From NCBI GenBank assembly GCA_910578985.1, contig CAJTSF010000046.1:249-7996 (forward strand): 7,748 bases of DNA. Reading direction: 5' to 3'. Below the pieces are notes generated by a model. The model saw only the letters and a program-made list of their open reading frames with translations. It was not told where the DNA came from and ran no database searches. Both the position numbers and the translations under genes were made by a program. This document shows, piece by piece, positions 1 through 6,816 of the stretch (within the stretch, counting starts at the first letter, position 1; each line of letters begins with the position of its first letter). The DNA comes from an uncultured Odoribacter sp. GTDB lineage: Bacteria; Bacteroidota; Bacteroidia; Bacteroidales; Marinifilaceae.

Positions 1-97
1 GTATTTGCTCCAGTTCCTTCAATAAGCCATTATCAGTCTCACTCAATTTCTGTAGTTCGCACAGAATAAAGAATATTTTTTCTTTTTTGTCACACAT
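1..97 (-). CDS. 5' end of an unidentified gene (32 codons, runs off the window)
   Basis: An open frame starts at an ATG at position 97 on the minus strand and stays open to the window edge without a stop. It begins MCDKKEKIFFILCELQKLSE. The visible part is charged and probably helical, with Leu/Ile at regular spacing. No signal peptide or known motif is visible. Upstream bases (AAGTAACAGGGATT before ATG) give no clear ribosome binding site, which is normal in Bacteroidetes. It is divergent from the XRE gene at 191, with 93 bp between them. I do not recognise the family. The call rests only on the open frame, a plausible start and the divergent layout, so it could be spurious. Confidence 0.5.
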   Translation of the reverse strand, partial: MCDKKEKIFFILCELQKLSETDNGLLKELEQI

Positions 98-190
98 AAT
101 CCCTGTTACTTTTAGAATCTACCATCTTTCTTTTTAAAACTACCGCAATAGCAGTATATCTTGGGCGTATAATATTCCGTATTTAGCTAC

Positions 191-430
191 ATGAAATCTG
201 AAATAGATAAATATGTAACACAAGCTATACGAAAACGCAGAGAGGAGCTTGGGATTAGCCAGGAAGCTCTTTCCTACCTAATTGAGCGGACAGGAACCTG
301 CATTGCCAATATTGAAAACGGAACTCGGAAATATAACGTCGCTCATCTTAATTTAATTGCTATCGCATTAAAGTGTTCTATTAAAGACTTCTTTCCTGAC
401 AAGCCCATATTGCCAGCCCGGACAAAATAA
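191..430 (+). CDS. Small XRE/Cro-CI-type helix-turn-helix regulator
   Basis: This 79-residue protein is almost entirely one XRE-type DNA-binding domain (about residues 8-68). The pattern is canonical: an N-terminal helix with Arg/Lys, then ISQEALSYLIERTG forming helices 2 and 3, then the IANIENGTRKYN segment that matches the family's 'is-iE-G-r' recognition helix and turn, and finally LNLIAIALKCSIKDFF as the last helix. There is no second domain for ligand or protease control, so it is the size of phage or toxin-antitoxin repressors and of stand-alone regulators in mobile DNA. GC is about 39% (94 of 240 by hand count), below the neighbouring sus operon. It is followed 4 bp after the stop by an inverted repeat that may terminate it. 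Its targets are unknown. The divergent gene at 1-97 or its own promoter are natural guesses, but this is inference. Confidence 0.85.
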   Translation: MKSEIDKYVTQAIRKRREELGISQEALSYLIERTGTCIANIENGTRKYNVAHLNLIAIALKCSIKDFFPDKPILPARTK

Positions 431-433
431 AAT

Positions 434-472
434 AGCCGACGACGATTAGAAAATCCAATCTGCCGTCGGCTT
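434..472. terminator. Inverted repeat after the XRE gene, possible bidirectional terminator
   Basis: AGCCGACG (434-441) pairs with CGTCGGCT (464-471), and an inner GATT/AATC stem (444-447 with 457-460) continues it. On the plus strand the tail is TTCAGTTTAG, only moderately T-rich. On the minus strand the tail is TATTTTATTTTG, which is better. It lies 3 bp after the XRE stop codon, which fits a terminator for that gene and possibly for minus-strand transcripts arriving from the structured region beyond. The 3' arm can instead pair with AGCCGAC at 522-528. Confidence 0.45.
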
Positions 473-474
473 CA

Positions 475-493
475 GTTTAGTGTGCAACTAAAC
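475..493. repeat. Short perfect hairpin (7 bp stem, 5 nt loop)
   Basis: GTTTAGT (475-481) and ACTAAAC (487-493) form a perfect 7-bp stem with loop GTGCA. Neither strand has a T-run after it, so it does not look like an intrinsic terminator. It sits just after the XRE-side inverted repeat, inside the gene-free stretch 431-880, and would be enclosed by the alternative long-range pairing 465-471 with 522-528. Function unknown. Confidence 0.4.
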
Positions 494-543
494 CTTTGGA
501 CTTCTGGAAAGATTAAAAAACAGCCGACAAGATTACCTTTCCC

Positions 544-569
544 CACATAGAGTTATCCCGTTCTATGTG
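544..569. repeat. Perfect 8-bp inverted repeat in the gene-free stretch
   Basis: CACATAGA (544-551) pairs with TCTATGTG (562-569). Two G-T pairs can extend it inward, leaving loop TATCCC. There is no T-run on either side. It could be a protein-binding palindrome or a hairpin of a non-coding RNA. Nothing in the sequence decides between these. Confidence 0.4.
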
Positions 570-666
570 TCCAAGCCGATAACCCTGCCGAACTGTCTAA
601 CTCCATCTATCGTATTTTAAAGCCAGACTAGAATAAGTTTCCACGATTTATATTTCTATCGGGCAT

Positions 667-747
667 AAAAAAACGTGGAACTTACCTGTATCCGGAGGAC
701 AGGGTGCTGCTAACACCACAACGACCGGATAAGGCAAGCCCACGTTT
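667..747 (-). ncRNA. Candidate structured RNA or large terminator hairpin ending in T7
   Basis: Read on the minus strand from 747 to 667, the sequence folds into a nearly continuous stem of about 21 bp. AAACGTGG (747-740) pairs with CCACGTTT (678-671). CTTGCC (738-733) pairs with GGTAAG (686-681, one G-T). TATCCGG (731-725) pairs with CCGGATA (695-689). Only tiny internal loops separate the three. An apical GGTG/CACC hairpin (717-714 with 706-703) caps it. The stem is followed immediately by seven T (673-667), so the unit has an intrinsic-terminator end on the minus strand only. No consensus TAnnTTTG promoter is visible just upstream, so it may be the 3' part of a longer transcript or an isolated terminator. 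Downstream, CGTGGAAACTT (645-635) can compete for the 3' arm. Confidence 0.5.
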
Positions 748-784
748 AAGAACATATATAATAAATATACGAACTTTCATCGTG

Positions 785-874
785 AGCGTTACCTACACCG
801 TCTTAGTCGTTGTAATGATAAACATCACAAAAAAATTAGCAGCTTTCTGTCCACTAAGACGCGTAATAAACGCT
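785..874. other. Nested long-range inverted repeats, possible structured RNA
   Basis: AGCGTT (785-790) is complementary to AACGCT (869-874). Inside it, CGTCTTAGT (799-807) is perfectly complementary to ACTAAGACG (853-861), a 9-bp stem. A small hairpin around TGAT-AAAC-ATCA (816-827) lies within. The nested order of two separate stems is more than expected from a random 90-bp stretch. It lies between the operon terminator (885-910) and the T7 hairpin at 667-747, and the strand of any transcript is not decided by the sequence. No protein frame here looks real. Confidence 0.35.
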
Positions 875-884
875 ACAATATTTC

Positions 885-910
885 AAAAAAACAGATACCT
901 CTTGTATCTG
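885..910 (-). terminator. Intrinsic terminator of the susCD operon
   Basis: On the minus strand CAGATAC (910-904), loop AAGAG and GTATCTG (898-892) form a perfect 7-bp stem followed by seven T (891-885). It lies 57 bp after the stop codon of the last lipoprotein gene and in the right orientation. No such structure occurs between the four genes, so it marks the end of the operon. Confidence 0.85.
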
Positions 911-967
911 ACAGATTGCAAAGAAAACTAAAAATCACAAATTATGCAATCTTTATGAACGATATTT

Positions 968-1390
968 TTATTGTAAAATAACAGTCAATACCGAATCCAG
1001 CACATGCACATGCCCTTCATTGCTGACTTGTATGCTGAAAACATACCTGCCGACAGGCACTGTGTGGTTGTACGGTAATTCTATTATTCCTTTTCCCCTT
1101 ATCCGGAACTGGCTGACGGAGCTGTCCGCTCCGTTGTTACAATCCACCCGGTAAATGGAATATTGCACGACAGGGCTTCCCGTCACTTTTTGCAAACCGG
1201 GTGTCTGGAAAGGAATCTCAAACTTTATCTTTTGGGCATCCTGGCGGTTGTTCGGGTCCAGCACAGCCTTGAACACGGCAGAATCGGGAATATACTCTGC
1301 ATTGCTTGTGTCCAGATAACCTATTTCCTGTTTGTTGCAGCCCCATATCAGCATGAACACGGCTGCCATCATTACTACTTTCTTCATCAT
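968..1390 (-). CDS. Small beta-rich lipoprotein, last gene of the susCD operon
   Basis: A lipoprotein signal is clear: MMKKVVMMAAVFMLIWGC with the lipobox Cys at residue 18, followed by NKQE. I place the start at the ATG at 1390, giving 140 residues. The frame is open to an ATG at 1414, but that start would overlap the upstream gene's stop by 16 bp and add a charged extension before the signal peptide. From 1390 the gap is 8 bp and A-rich, as Bacteroidetes starts usually are. The mature part (IPDSAVFKAVLDP early, then VGRYVFSIQVSNEG near the end) alternates hydrophobic and polar residues and probably forms a beta-sandwich. Proteins of this style are common as accessory lipoproteins beside SusC/SusD and fasciclin-like genes in Bacteroidetes. 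It may be surface-exposed and help bind substrate, which is inference. No catalytic motif is visible. Confidence 0.85.
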   Translation of the reverse strand: MMKKVVMMAAVFMLIWGCNKQEIGYLDTSNAEYIPDSAVFKAVLDPNNRQDAQKIKFEIPFQTPGLQKVTGSPVVQYSIYRVDCNNGADSSVSQFRIRGKGIIELPYNHTVPVGRYVFSIQVSNEGHVHVLDSVLTVILQ

Positions 1391-1398
1391 TTTTCTTT

Positions 1399-2031
1399 TT
1401 ATAGTTCTGTCCATTGGAATGTGTAAGCCAAAGCGTGAACGACACCGTTGTCCGCCTCATTGTCGGCGGAAGCAACCGCAGCGACATGACCACTGTTCAC
1501 CGCATGAATGCCCATCCCTTCCGGACCTTTGTCCGGTTCTCCGGTGTTCGGGTCCGGTGTTTGGGTCCGGTACACGCGCAGCGTTTTCCCGGAAAGCGTT
1601 TCCACTTCCGTACCTCCCGTCAGCGTTCCCCGGATTTCATAGCCGAAACTTGCTTTCATGTTTTTCCTTGGAATCACGTAATCCAGCACCATCTGACGGC
1701 ACAATTCGACAGGGATGTCCGCGATACATTGGTATTTGCGTTGTCCGCCCTGTTTGGTATAAGCCAGGAACTGCCATACCGTGAAGTTCGTAAAGCCGAA
1801 GAACGTTATCCCGTCCTTATAAGCAGGGTCCGAACCGTCGAATATGCCGACAAGCCCCGCCCGTTCGATGACCACAATGGCGGAATCCCATTCGTGGTTC
1901 GAGTGCATATATTCCCACACGGTTCCGTCATAACGTCCGTTTGCCAGCCCCGAATCGTGGTAGTTGTCATCGACACAACTGTATAATGCGAATGCTCCCA
2001 AGATTAAAGCAATTATCTTTTTCATCTTCAT
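1399..2031 (-). CDS. Fasciclin-like domain lipoprotein of the susCD operon
   Basis: The 210-residue protein starts MKMKKIIALILGAFALYSC, with the lipobox Cys at 19. VDDN follows, an acidic stretch like the Bacteroidetes surface lipoprotein export signal, so it is probably on the outer face of the outer membrane. The rest matches the order of a single fasciclin (FAS1) domain: TVWEYM and IERAGL (37-60), the TFFGFTN motif (76-82, family form T-F-P-TN), LDYVIP (116-121) where the family has a 'YHVVPG' type segment, TLSGKTLRV (145-153), and NGVVHAL (195-201) where the family has 'NGVIHVID'. FAS1 domains mediate adhesion and protein contacts. Here it likely acts as an accessory surface protein for the SusCD transporter. 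It starts 25 bp after susD; the ATG at 2025 is an alternative start. The FAS1 call is by motif order, not by search. Confidence 0.8.
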   Translation of the reverse strand: MKMKKIIALILGAFALYSCVDDNYHDSGLANGRYDGTVWEYMHSNHEWDSAIVVIERAGLVGIFDGSDPAYKDGITFFGFTNFTVWQFLAYTKQGGQRKYQCIADIPVELCRQMVLDYVIPRKNMKASFGYEIRGTLTGGTEVETLSGKTLRVYRTQTPDPNTGEPDKGPEGMGIHAVNSGHVAAVASADNEADNGVVHALAYTFQWTEL

Positions 2032-2056
2032 AGAATTTTAATGAATACTTCGGTTA

Positions 2057-3556
2057 TCAGAATCCCCGTTGTTCCCAATAAGGACACTGCGTCATCTGTG
2101 TGTTGTTCTGGAATGCCGTCCGGGAAAGCGGTATGAACAGCCGCCCGTTTTCAATGTCCTGCTGCGTCATGTCCCTAAATCCCGGCAAATCCTCCACAAA
2201 CCCCTCCCGGACCAAATCCAGAAAGCGGTCGCCCTCGCAGAAGAGTTCCCGGTCTCTCTCCCGTGAAATCTCCCGCCTTAACTCTTCCGTACCGCCGGAA
2301 TAATCCGAACATCCGGCACGGCGGCGCACCACGTTCAAATCGGCAACGGCACCGCCGTAATCTCCGGTTTTTGCCCGATATTCCGCCCGCAGCAGGTAAA
2401 TTGCCGCCAGACGTATCAGAGGCTCGTTGTTTTCGTAAGCGCGCACTTCCCCCTCCATGTAGCCGCTTTCATACCGGAGCGGATACTGGTATTTGTATGG
2501 ATAAGCGAATCCCTCCGTTTCGGAATAAGGCAAGCGGGAAGTTTCTTCCAGTTCGTAGAACCATGTTCTCCTGTCGTCGCTCTCTTCCGGATACATGTCA
2601 AAAACCGTGGCAAATTCTATCCCCATGTAGAAACGGGGTGTCGACGGCGTGGAATTGAGTTCGACGGGATACACCTGGCAAACTCCCGCGATGCAAGCCC
2701 CGATGTCGTTCTCTTCCCCTGCAAGCTGGCTGTAATTAAGCTCGTAAATCGCCTCTTTGGAATCTCCCAGCAACACGCTCTGCGTTACTTCCTGTATGTC
2801 GGCGGCCAACTGGTAATCCCCCGAATCGATGACTTTGTTGCAAGCCTCCAAAGCCAGGGACAACAGTTCCGGCTGCTGGTTCAATTGTGCCCGCCAGCCG
2901 TAGACATACGCCAATAAAGCCCATGCGGAACCGCTCGACGGAATCTGTTTGTCAATGATGGCACGCCCCTCAGCGTCCCTGCGTTCCCCGTCAGAGGGAA
3001 GCAGCCGGGTTGCCTCCGTCGCATACCCGACAATGCGGTCACAGACGGTCAGCCACGAGGTGCGTGGTTTGACGGAAATGTCTTCCATGTGCTCCACTAA
3101 AGGCACATCGCCCCAATACTGGATGAGCCGGAAATAGGTGTAAGCCCATACGAAATAAGCCTGTCCGAGGTAAAAATCATGCCTTTCTTCCGGCAATTCC
3201 GCCATAGCGATGTTATCAATGACCATGTTCGCCATCGCAACGACGCGGTATTCGTTGTCCCAGTAAAGGATGGGCGAATATTTGTCGTAGGTGTCCTGGA
3301 AATTGTTTTCCTTCAATTTTTCCCAATCTGCATCGAGGTAATCGAAATTAAGTGCCCGTTGCCGCCAGAGCCGGTTATCTACGGAACCGAAGCAGGCACG
3401 GAACGTGGCGTGCATGGATTCCACAGCGGTCTGAACCTCTTTTTCATTTTTGAAGTAATTGCTGAATGTGACCGCATTTTCCGGTTCCCGGTCCAGAAAT
3501 TCAGAACAGGCGGAAAGGCAGCATGCCGATAATATCAGAAATAAGATCTTTTTCAT
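2057..3556 (-). CDS. susD: SusD/RagB-family outer-membrane substrate-binding lipoprotein
   Basis: SusD-family proteins sit as a lid on the SusC barrel, capture glycans or peptides at the cell surface and deliver them for TonB-driven import. This one is 499 residues, normal for the family. The lipoprotein signal is MKKILFLILSACCLSAC (Cys 17), followed by SEFLDREP, the usual start of mature SusD proteins. The helical TPR-like core shows GQAYFVWAYTYFRLIQYWGD then VPLV (131-154), a hallmark segment. Near the C terminus are LLRAEYRAKTGDYGGAVADLNVVRRRAG-type repeats and RERDRELFCEGDRFLDLVREG-type residues, also typical. The start codon lies 3 bp after the susC stop, so the two are translationally close. 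The gene symbol is by family; the substrate is not starch by any evidence here and is unknown. Confidence 0.95.
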   Translation of the reverse strand: MKKILFLILSACCLSACSEFLDREPENAVTFSNYFKNEKEVQTAVESMHATFRACFGSVDNRLWRQRALNFDYLDADWEKLKENNFQDTYDKYSPILYWDNEYRVVAMANMVIDNIAMAELPEERHDFYLGQAYFVWAYTYFRLIQYWGDVPLVEHMEDISVKPRTSWLTVCDRIVGYATEATRLLPSDGERRDAEGRAIIDKQIPSSGSAWALLAYVYGWRAQLNQQPELLSLALEACNKVIDSGDYQLAADIQEVTQSVLLGDSKEAIYELNYSQLAGEENDIGACIAGVCQVYPVELNSTPSTPRFYMGIEFATVFDMYPEESDDRRTWFYELEETSRLPYSETEGFAYPYKYQYPLRYESGYMEGEVRAYENNEPLIRLAAIYLLRAEYRAKTGDYGGAVADLNVVRRRAGCSDYSGGTEELRREISRERDRELFCEGDRFLDLVREGFVEDLPGFRDMTQQDIENGRLFIPLSRTAFQNNTQMTQCPYWEQRGF

Positions 3557-3559
3557 CGT

Positions 3560-6500
3560 TTAAAAATTTAATGTCAAACCTACCGTTATTCTTTTGGAGA
3601 GCGGATAGTTGTTGTAATAGTCGATACCTGTCGTCACGTCCACGCTCTCCGGGTCAGTGCCGCTATAATTGGTCAGCGTGAACAGGTTTTCTCCGGACAC
3701 GAACACCCGGCAGTTGAACCCCACCGCTTTGCGCACCGATTCCGGCAAAGTATAGCCGATTACCAGTGTTTTCAAACGCAGGAAATTGACTTTTTCCACG
3801 TTCGACGCCAGATTGGTCGCAAAATTGTTTAACCCCGTTTCCGCCCGGTTCATCGGCAAGTCCGCGTGGTCGCCCGGTTGCTGCCAGAAACTGACTTTGT
3901 CCAAATCGTCGAATACGGGCAGGAGCATTTTGCCCGGGTCCGACTGTATGACCGTCCCGATGCTTGCACTTTTGGCGGCGTTCAGGATGTGGCGTCCTAT
4001 CATGTAGTTGAACAGCAGGTTCACGTCGAAGCCTTTCCACGTCAGGTTGCTGATGATACCCCCTTGTGCCTCAGGCAGTGGGCTTCCGCAGACTTTCCGG
4101 TCGTCCTGGTTCGGATAGCGACTCAGAATCGTTCCGTCGCCGTCTGCATCATATAGTATCCGGTCGCCGGGGCGGTAGTGTTGTTTCGTATTGCCGAGGT
4201 ATTGTTTCCGGCCATTGACAAAGACATAAGGCACTTCTTCCTGGGAGTTGTAATACCCTCTGTCGTCGAACGCGAGGATTTGATTGAGCGATTTGCCGAT
4301 GATGCTGATGTTGTTCAAAAGACGGGTATTCTGGAAATCCTGTCCATCGTTGCTTTTTACCAGTTTGTTCCAGTTCCGGGCGATGTTGAACGTCACGTTC
4401 CAGGTCAGTTTTTCATTTCTGATGATGTCAGCCTTTATCTGGAACTCTATCCCGGAATTGCAGATACCATAGGCATTCCGCCACTGAAAGGCGAACGGGC
4501 TGTCGGAGACGGGCACTTTCGTGAGCAGTTTATCCGTATAGCGGCGGTACCAGTCAAAGGTCAGTCCTATGCGGTGTTCCAGAAAGTCCATGTCGAGCCC
4601 CAGGTCCCATTGCCGGGTTTCTTCCCAGCTTAATTTGTTGTTGAGCAGTCCGCTTGTCCAGTCCGGCGTTATCGTCTGGTTGCCGTTATAGTTTTGGTTG
4701 CTGAGTTGCAACACCCCGTAGGCAAGGTAGGGACTTTCAAATCGGCGTCCCGATTTTCCCCAGCTTGCACGGATTTTGCCGTAACTGAGCCACTCCAGGC
4801 GTTTCATGAGATTTTCTTCGGAGAAGGCATACCCCACGGCGAATGACGGGAACATCCCCCAGCGGTGGTTTTTCCCGAATGTGGAGGAGGCATCCCACCG
4901 GAAGGTGGTGCTGAACAGGTATTTTTTCCGGTAATTATAGTCGCCCCGGAAGAACACGCCCACCGAAGCGATGTCGGTCATGTCCGACTGTACGTTTTTC
5001 AGTTCCCGGTCTTCGTTCTGGTTGTACGCGGGACCGTTGCCGATGATGTGTATCTGGTTGATGTTCCCTTTGCCGTAGCCCATCAGTGTGTTGGCGGTTT
5101 CTTCCTGGAAGGATATGCCGCCCAGCAGGTCTACCGAATGGCTGCCAAACGTCCCGTTGTAGTTCAGCGTATTTTCGTTTATCCACATCAGATTCCGGTT
5201 TATCTGTTCGGAGTTGAACGTTTCATGGTATTCGTCCAGCTCTAAAGGCTTGAAGATATGCAGGTTTTGCTGGGTATAGTCCACAGCCAATGAGGATTTC
5301 AGTTTCAGGCCCGGTACGATTTCGTACTGCAAGTCGAAAGAGGAACGCAGGCGGTAGGATTCGTTCTTTTCCTTAATCCGGTCGAATGCCTCGTCGCCTT
5401 TGAAGTCTTGCAGGCTGGTGCCTTCCATGATGAGGGAGGGTATTTTTTCAAGGTCGCCTTCCGACACGTGGTTGAACATGTCGTTTCCACGGGAAGAGCG
5501 GTCGCGCCCGGTGCGGGCAAGGTAAAACCTTAGGTTGCTCTCCGCCTTCGGGAAGGGTTTCAGATAGAGGTTGGATAATAGTTTGATGCGGTTGAAACCC
5601 GTATTCCGCAAGGTCCCTTTTTCCGTATAGTAGCCCAGTCCGACATTATAGGCAATCCGTTCCGCACCGCCGGACAGTTGGAGGTTGGCATCCGTAACGC
5701 GGGTGGGACGGAAATAATAGCCCATGAGGTTGCTGCTCCTGTTGTAATAGGGATTCAAACTGTCCTGCAATGCCGCAATGCCCATTCCCCGCCCGTTGCC
5801 GTAGAAATAGCCGAAAACAGCCCTGTTTTCAAGGGCTTCGTCCCAACTTTCCGGGTAGCGGTAGGTATTGGTTTCTTTGTCGTAATAGGCGGTCGCGTAA
5901 TTCCTCAGGGCTTCCAGTCTTAGGCGGCGTTCGGCATTGCCTCCCGTTTGTTCGGGAAGAAAGGTTTTGATGCTGAACGTATGTGAAAGGTTGACGCTGA
6001 AACGGGATTTCTGGTTCAGCCGTCCTTTTTTGGTTGTGACGAGAATCACGCCGTTGGCTGCCCGCGAACCGTAGATACTGGAACTTTGCGCGTCTTTCAA
6101 TACTTGCAGGGTTTCGATGTCTGCCGGGTCGATTTCGGCGAGGGTGTTCAGACCTGTTTCGGGGGAGGTGAATGCGAACATCGGAACCCCGTCAATCACC
6201 CAAAGCGGCTCGGAACCCCGGCGACCGTTTTCGATGGAAAGGCTGTTGTATCCCCGGATAGTGATATTGGTTCCGCCACCGCCCGGTGCACCCGTAGAAT
6301 TGACAACACTCATTCCGGATACCCGTCCTTGTAATAAGTTGGCAACACTTGGCGAGGGAACATCCTTGATTTCCGCAGCCTTCACGACGCTCATCGCCCC
6401 AGTCATTTCACGTTTGGTCTGTGTGCCGTAGGCGATTACCTGGACTTCGTCCAATTCGGACACCTCTTCCTCCATTTTTATCACCAAAGGGGAAGCGGTG

Positions 6501-6805
6501 ACGAAATTCACTTTCACCGTCCGGTAGCCGACTGAGGAACACACCACTACGCCTTTTAATTGGGGCAGGTTTAGTGTAAACTTCCCTTCATTGTCTGAGG
6601 CGACACCGAGATGTGTTCCGTCCAGACGGATGGTAACCCCTGGAAGTGGGACTCCCCGGGTGTCCGTCACCGTTCCTTTCAACGAATGGGATTGTTGGGC
6701 TGTTGAATAGCCTGGCAGGAGAAAGAATTGTATGACGGATATTGCGCAGAAAATCAGCCACATTTTTTGCATACAATAGTATTGACTTCGTTTATATTTT
6801 TTCAT
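3560..6805 (-). CDS. susC: SusC/RagA-family TonB-dependent outer-membrane transporter
   Basis: The 1081-residue protein is the barrel of a SusCD importer, powered by TonB-ExbBD. In order it shows a signal peptide (about 1-37, ending near YSTAQQ), a carboxypeptidase regulatory-like domain (about 42-112, KGTVTDTRGVPLPGVTIR), a LDEVQVIAYGTQ segment (119-130), a plug domain (about 131-260) with ITIRGYNSLS (181-190), WVIDGVPM and SSSIYGSRAANGVILVTTKK (241-260), and the 22-strand barrel ending in Phe 1081. A DADGDG loop (886-891) resembles the calcium-type loop seen in many SusC proteins. There is no N-terminal STN domain, so it should not signal to an anti-sigma factor directly. The start at 6805 is chosen because it gives a typical AATT-ATGAAAAAA context; in-frame ATGs at 6772 and 6763 would also leave a signal peptide. 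The start codon overlaps an antisense promoter. Confidence 0.96.
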   Translation of the reverse strand: MKKYKRSQYYCMQKMWLIFCAISVIQFFLLPGYSTAQQSHSLKGTVTDTRGVPLPGVTIRLDGTHLGVASDNEGKFTLNLPQLKGVVVCSSVGYRTVKVNFVTASPLVIKMEEEVSELDEVQVIAYGTQTKREMTGAMSVVKAAEIKDVPSPSVANLLQGRVSGMSVVNSTGAPGGGGTNITIRGYNSLSIENGRRGSEPLWVIDGVPMFAFTSPETGLNTLAEIDPADIETLQVLKDAQSSSIYGSRAANGVILVTTKKGRLNQKSRFSVNLSHTFSIKTFLPEQTGGNAERRLRLEALRNYATAYYDKETNTYRYPESWDEALENRAVFGYFYGNGRGMGIAALQDSLNPYYNRSSNLMGYYFRPTRVTDANLQLSGGAERIAYNVGLGYYTEKGTLRNTGFNRIKLLSNLYLKPFPKAESNLRFYLARTGRDRSSRGNDMFNHVSEGDLEKIPSLIMEGTSLQDFKGDEAFDRIKEKNESYRLRSSFDLQYEIVPGLKLKSSLAVDYTQQNLHIFKPLELDEYHETFNSEQINRNLMWINENTLNYNGTFGSHSVDLLGGISFQEETANTLMGYGKGNINQIHIIGNGPAYNQNEDRELKNVQSDMTDIASVGVFFRGDYNYRKKYLFSTTFRWDASSTFGKNHRWGMFPSFAVGYAFSEENLMKRLEWLSYGKIRASWGKSGRRFESPYLAYGVLQLSNQNYNGNQTITPDWTSGLLNNKLSWEETRQWDLGLDMDFLEHRIGLTFDWYRRYTDKLLTKVPVSDSPFAFQWRNAYGICNSGIEFQIKADIIRNEKLTWNVTFNIARNWNKLVKSNDGQDFQNTRLLNNISIIGKSLNQILAFDDRGYYNSQEEVPYVFVNGRKQYLGNTKQHYRPGDRILYDADGDGTILSRYPNQDDRKVCGSPLPEAQGGIISNLTWKGFDVNLLFNYMIGRHILNAAKSASIGTVIQSDPGKMLLPVFDDLDKVSFWQQPGDHADLPMNRAETGLNNFATNLASNVEKVNFLRLKTLVIGYTLPESVRKAVGFNCRVFVSGENLFTLTNYSGTDPESVDVTTGIDYYNNYPLSKRITVGLTLNF

Positions 6806-6812
6806 AATTTTG
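6782..6812 (+). promoter_or_regulatory. Consensus Bacteroides promoter antisense to the susC start
   Basis: TTG at 6782-6784 and TAATTTTG at 6805-6812 match the Bacteroides primary-sigma consensus (TTTG or TTG near -33, TAnnTTTG near -7) with a 20-bp spacer. It points away from susC, and its -7 element overlaps the susC start codon. Transcription would begin near 6816-6818. I found no equally good match in the susC direction upstream of susC. Confidence 0.75.
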
Positions 6813-6816
6813 TAAC

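Noticed and set aside
671..747. tRNA-like gene, because the hairpin is 77 nt long with an 8-bp closing stem
   Set aside because: There is no T-arm TTC motif, no anticodon arm and no D-loop pattern; the stems stack into one long hairpin.
704..931. 75-codon plus-strand frame in the region between the first XRE gene and the operon
   Set aside because: It starts at a GTG inside the 667-747 hairpin, crosses the nested stems and the operon terminator, has an erratic low-complexity product with no motif, and lacks codon bias.
968..1414. Longer version of the last lipoprotein starting at 1414
   Set aside because: It would overlap the upstream coding region by 16 bp and put eight charged residues before the signal peptide; the ATG at 1390 has an A-rich 8-bp gap and a cleaner lipoprotein signal.
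1414..1986. 190-codon plus-strand frame, and similar long frames opposite the susD and susC genes
   Set aside because: These are mirror frames of the well-supported minus-strand genes; their products are rich in Arg/Pro/His and show no domain.
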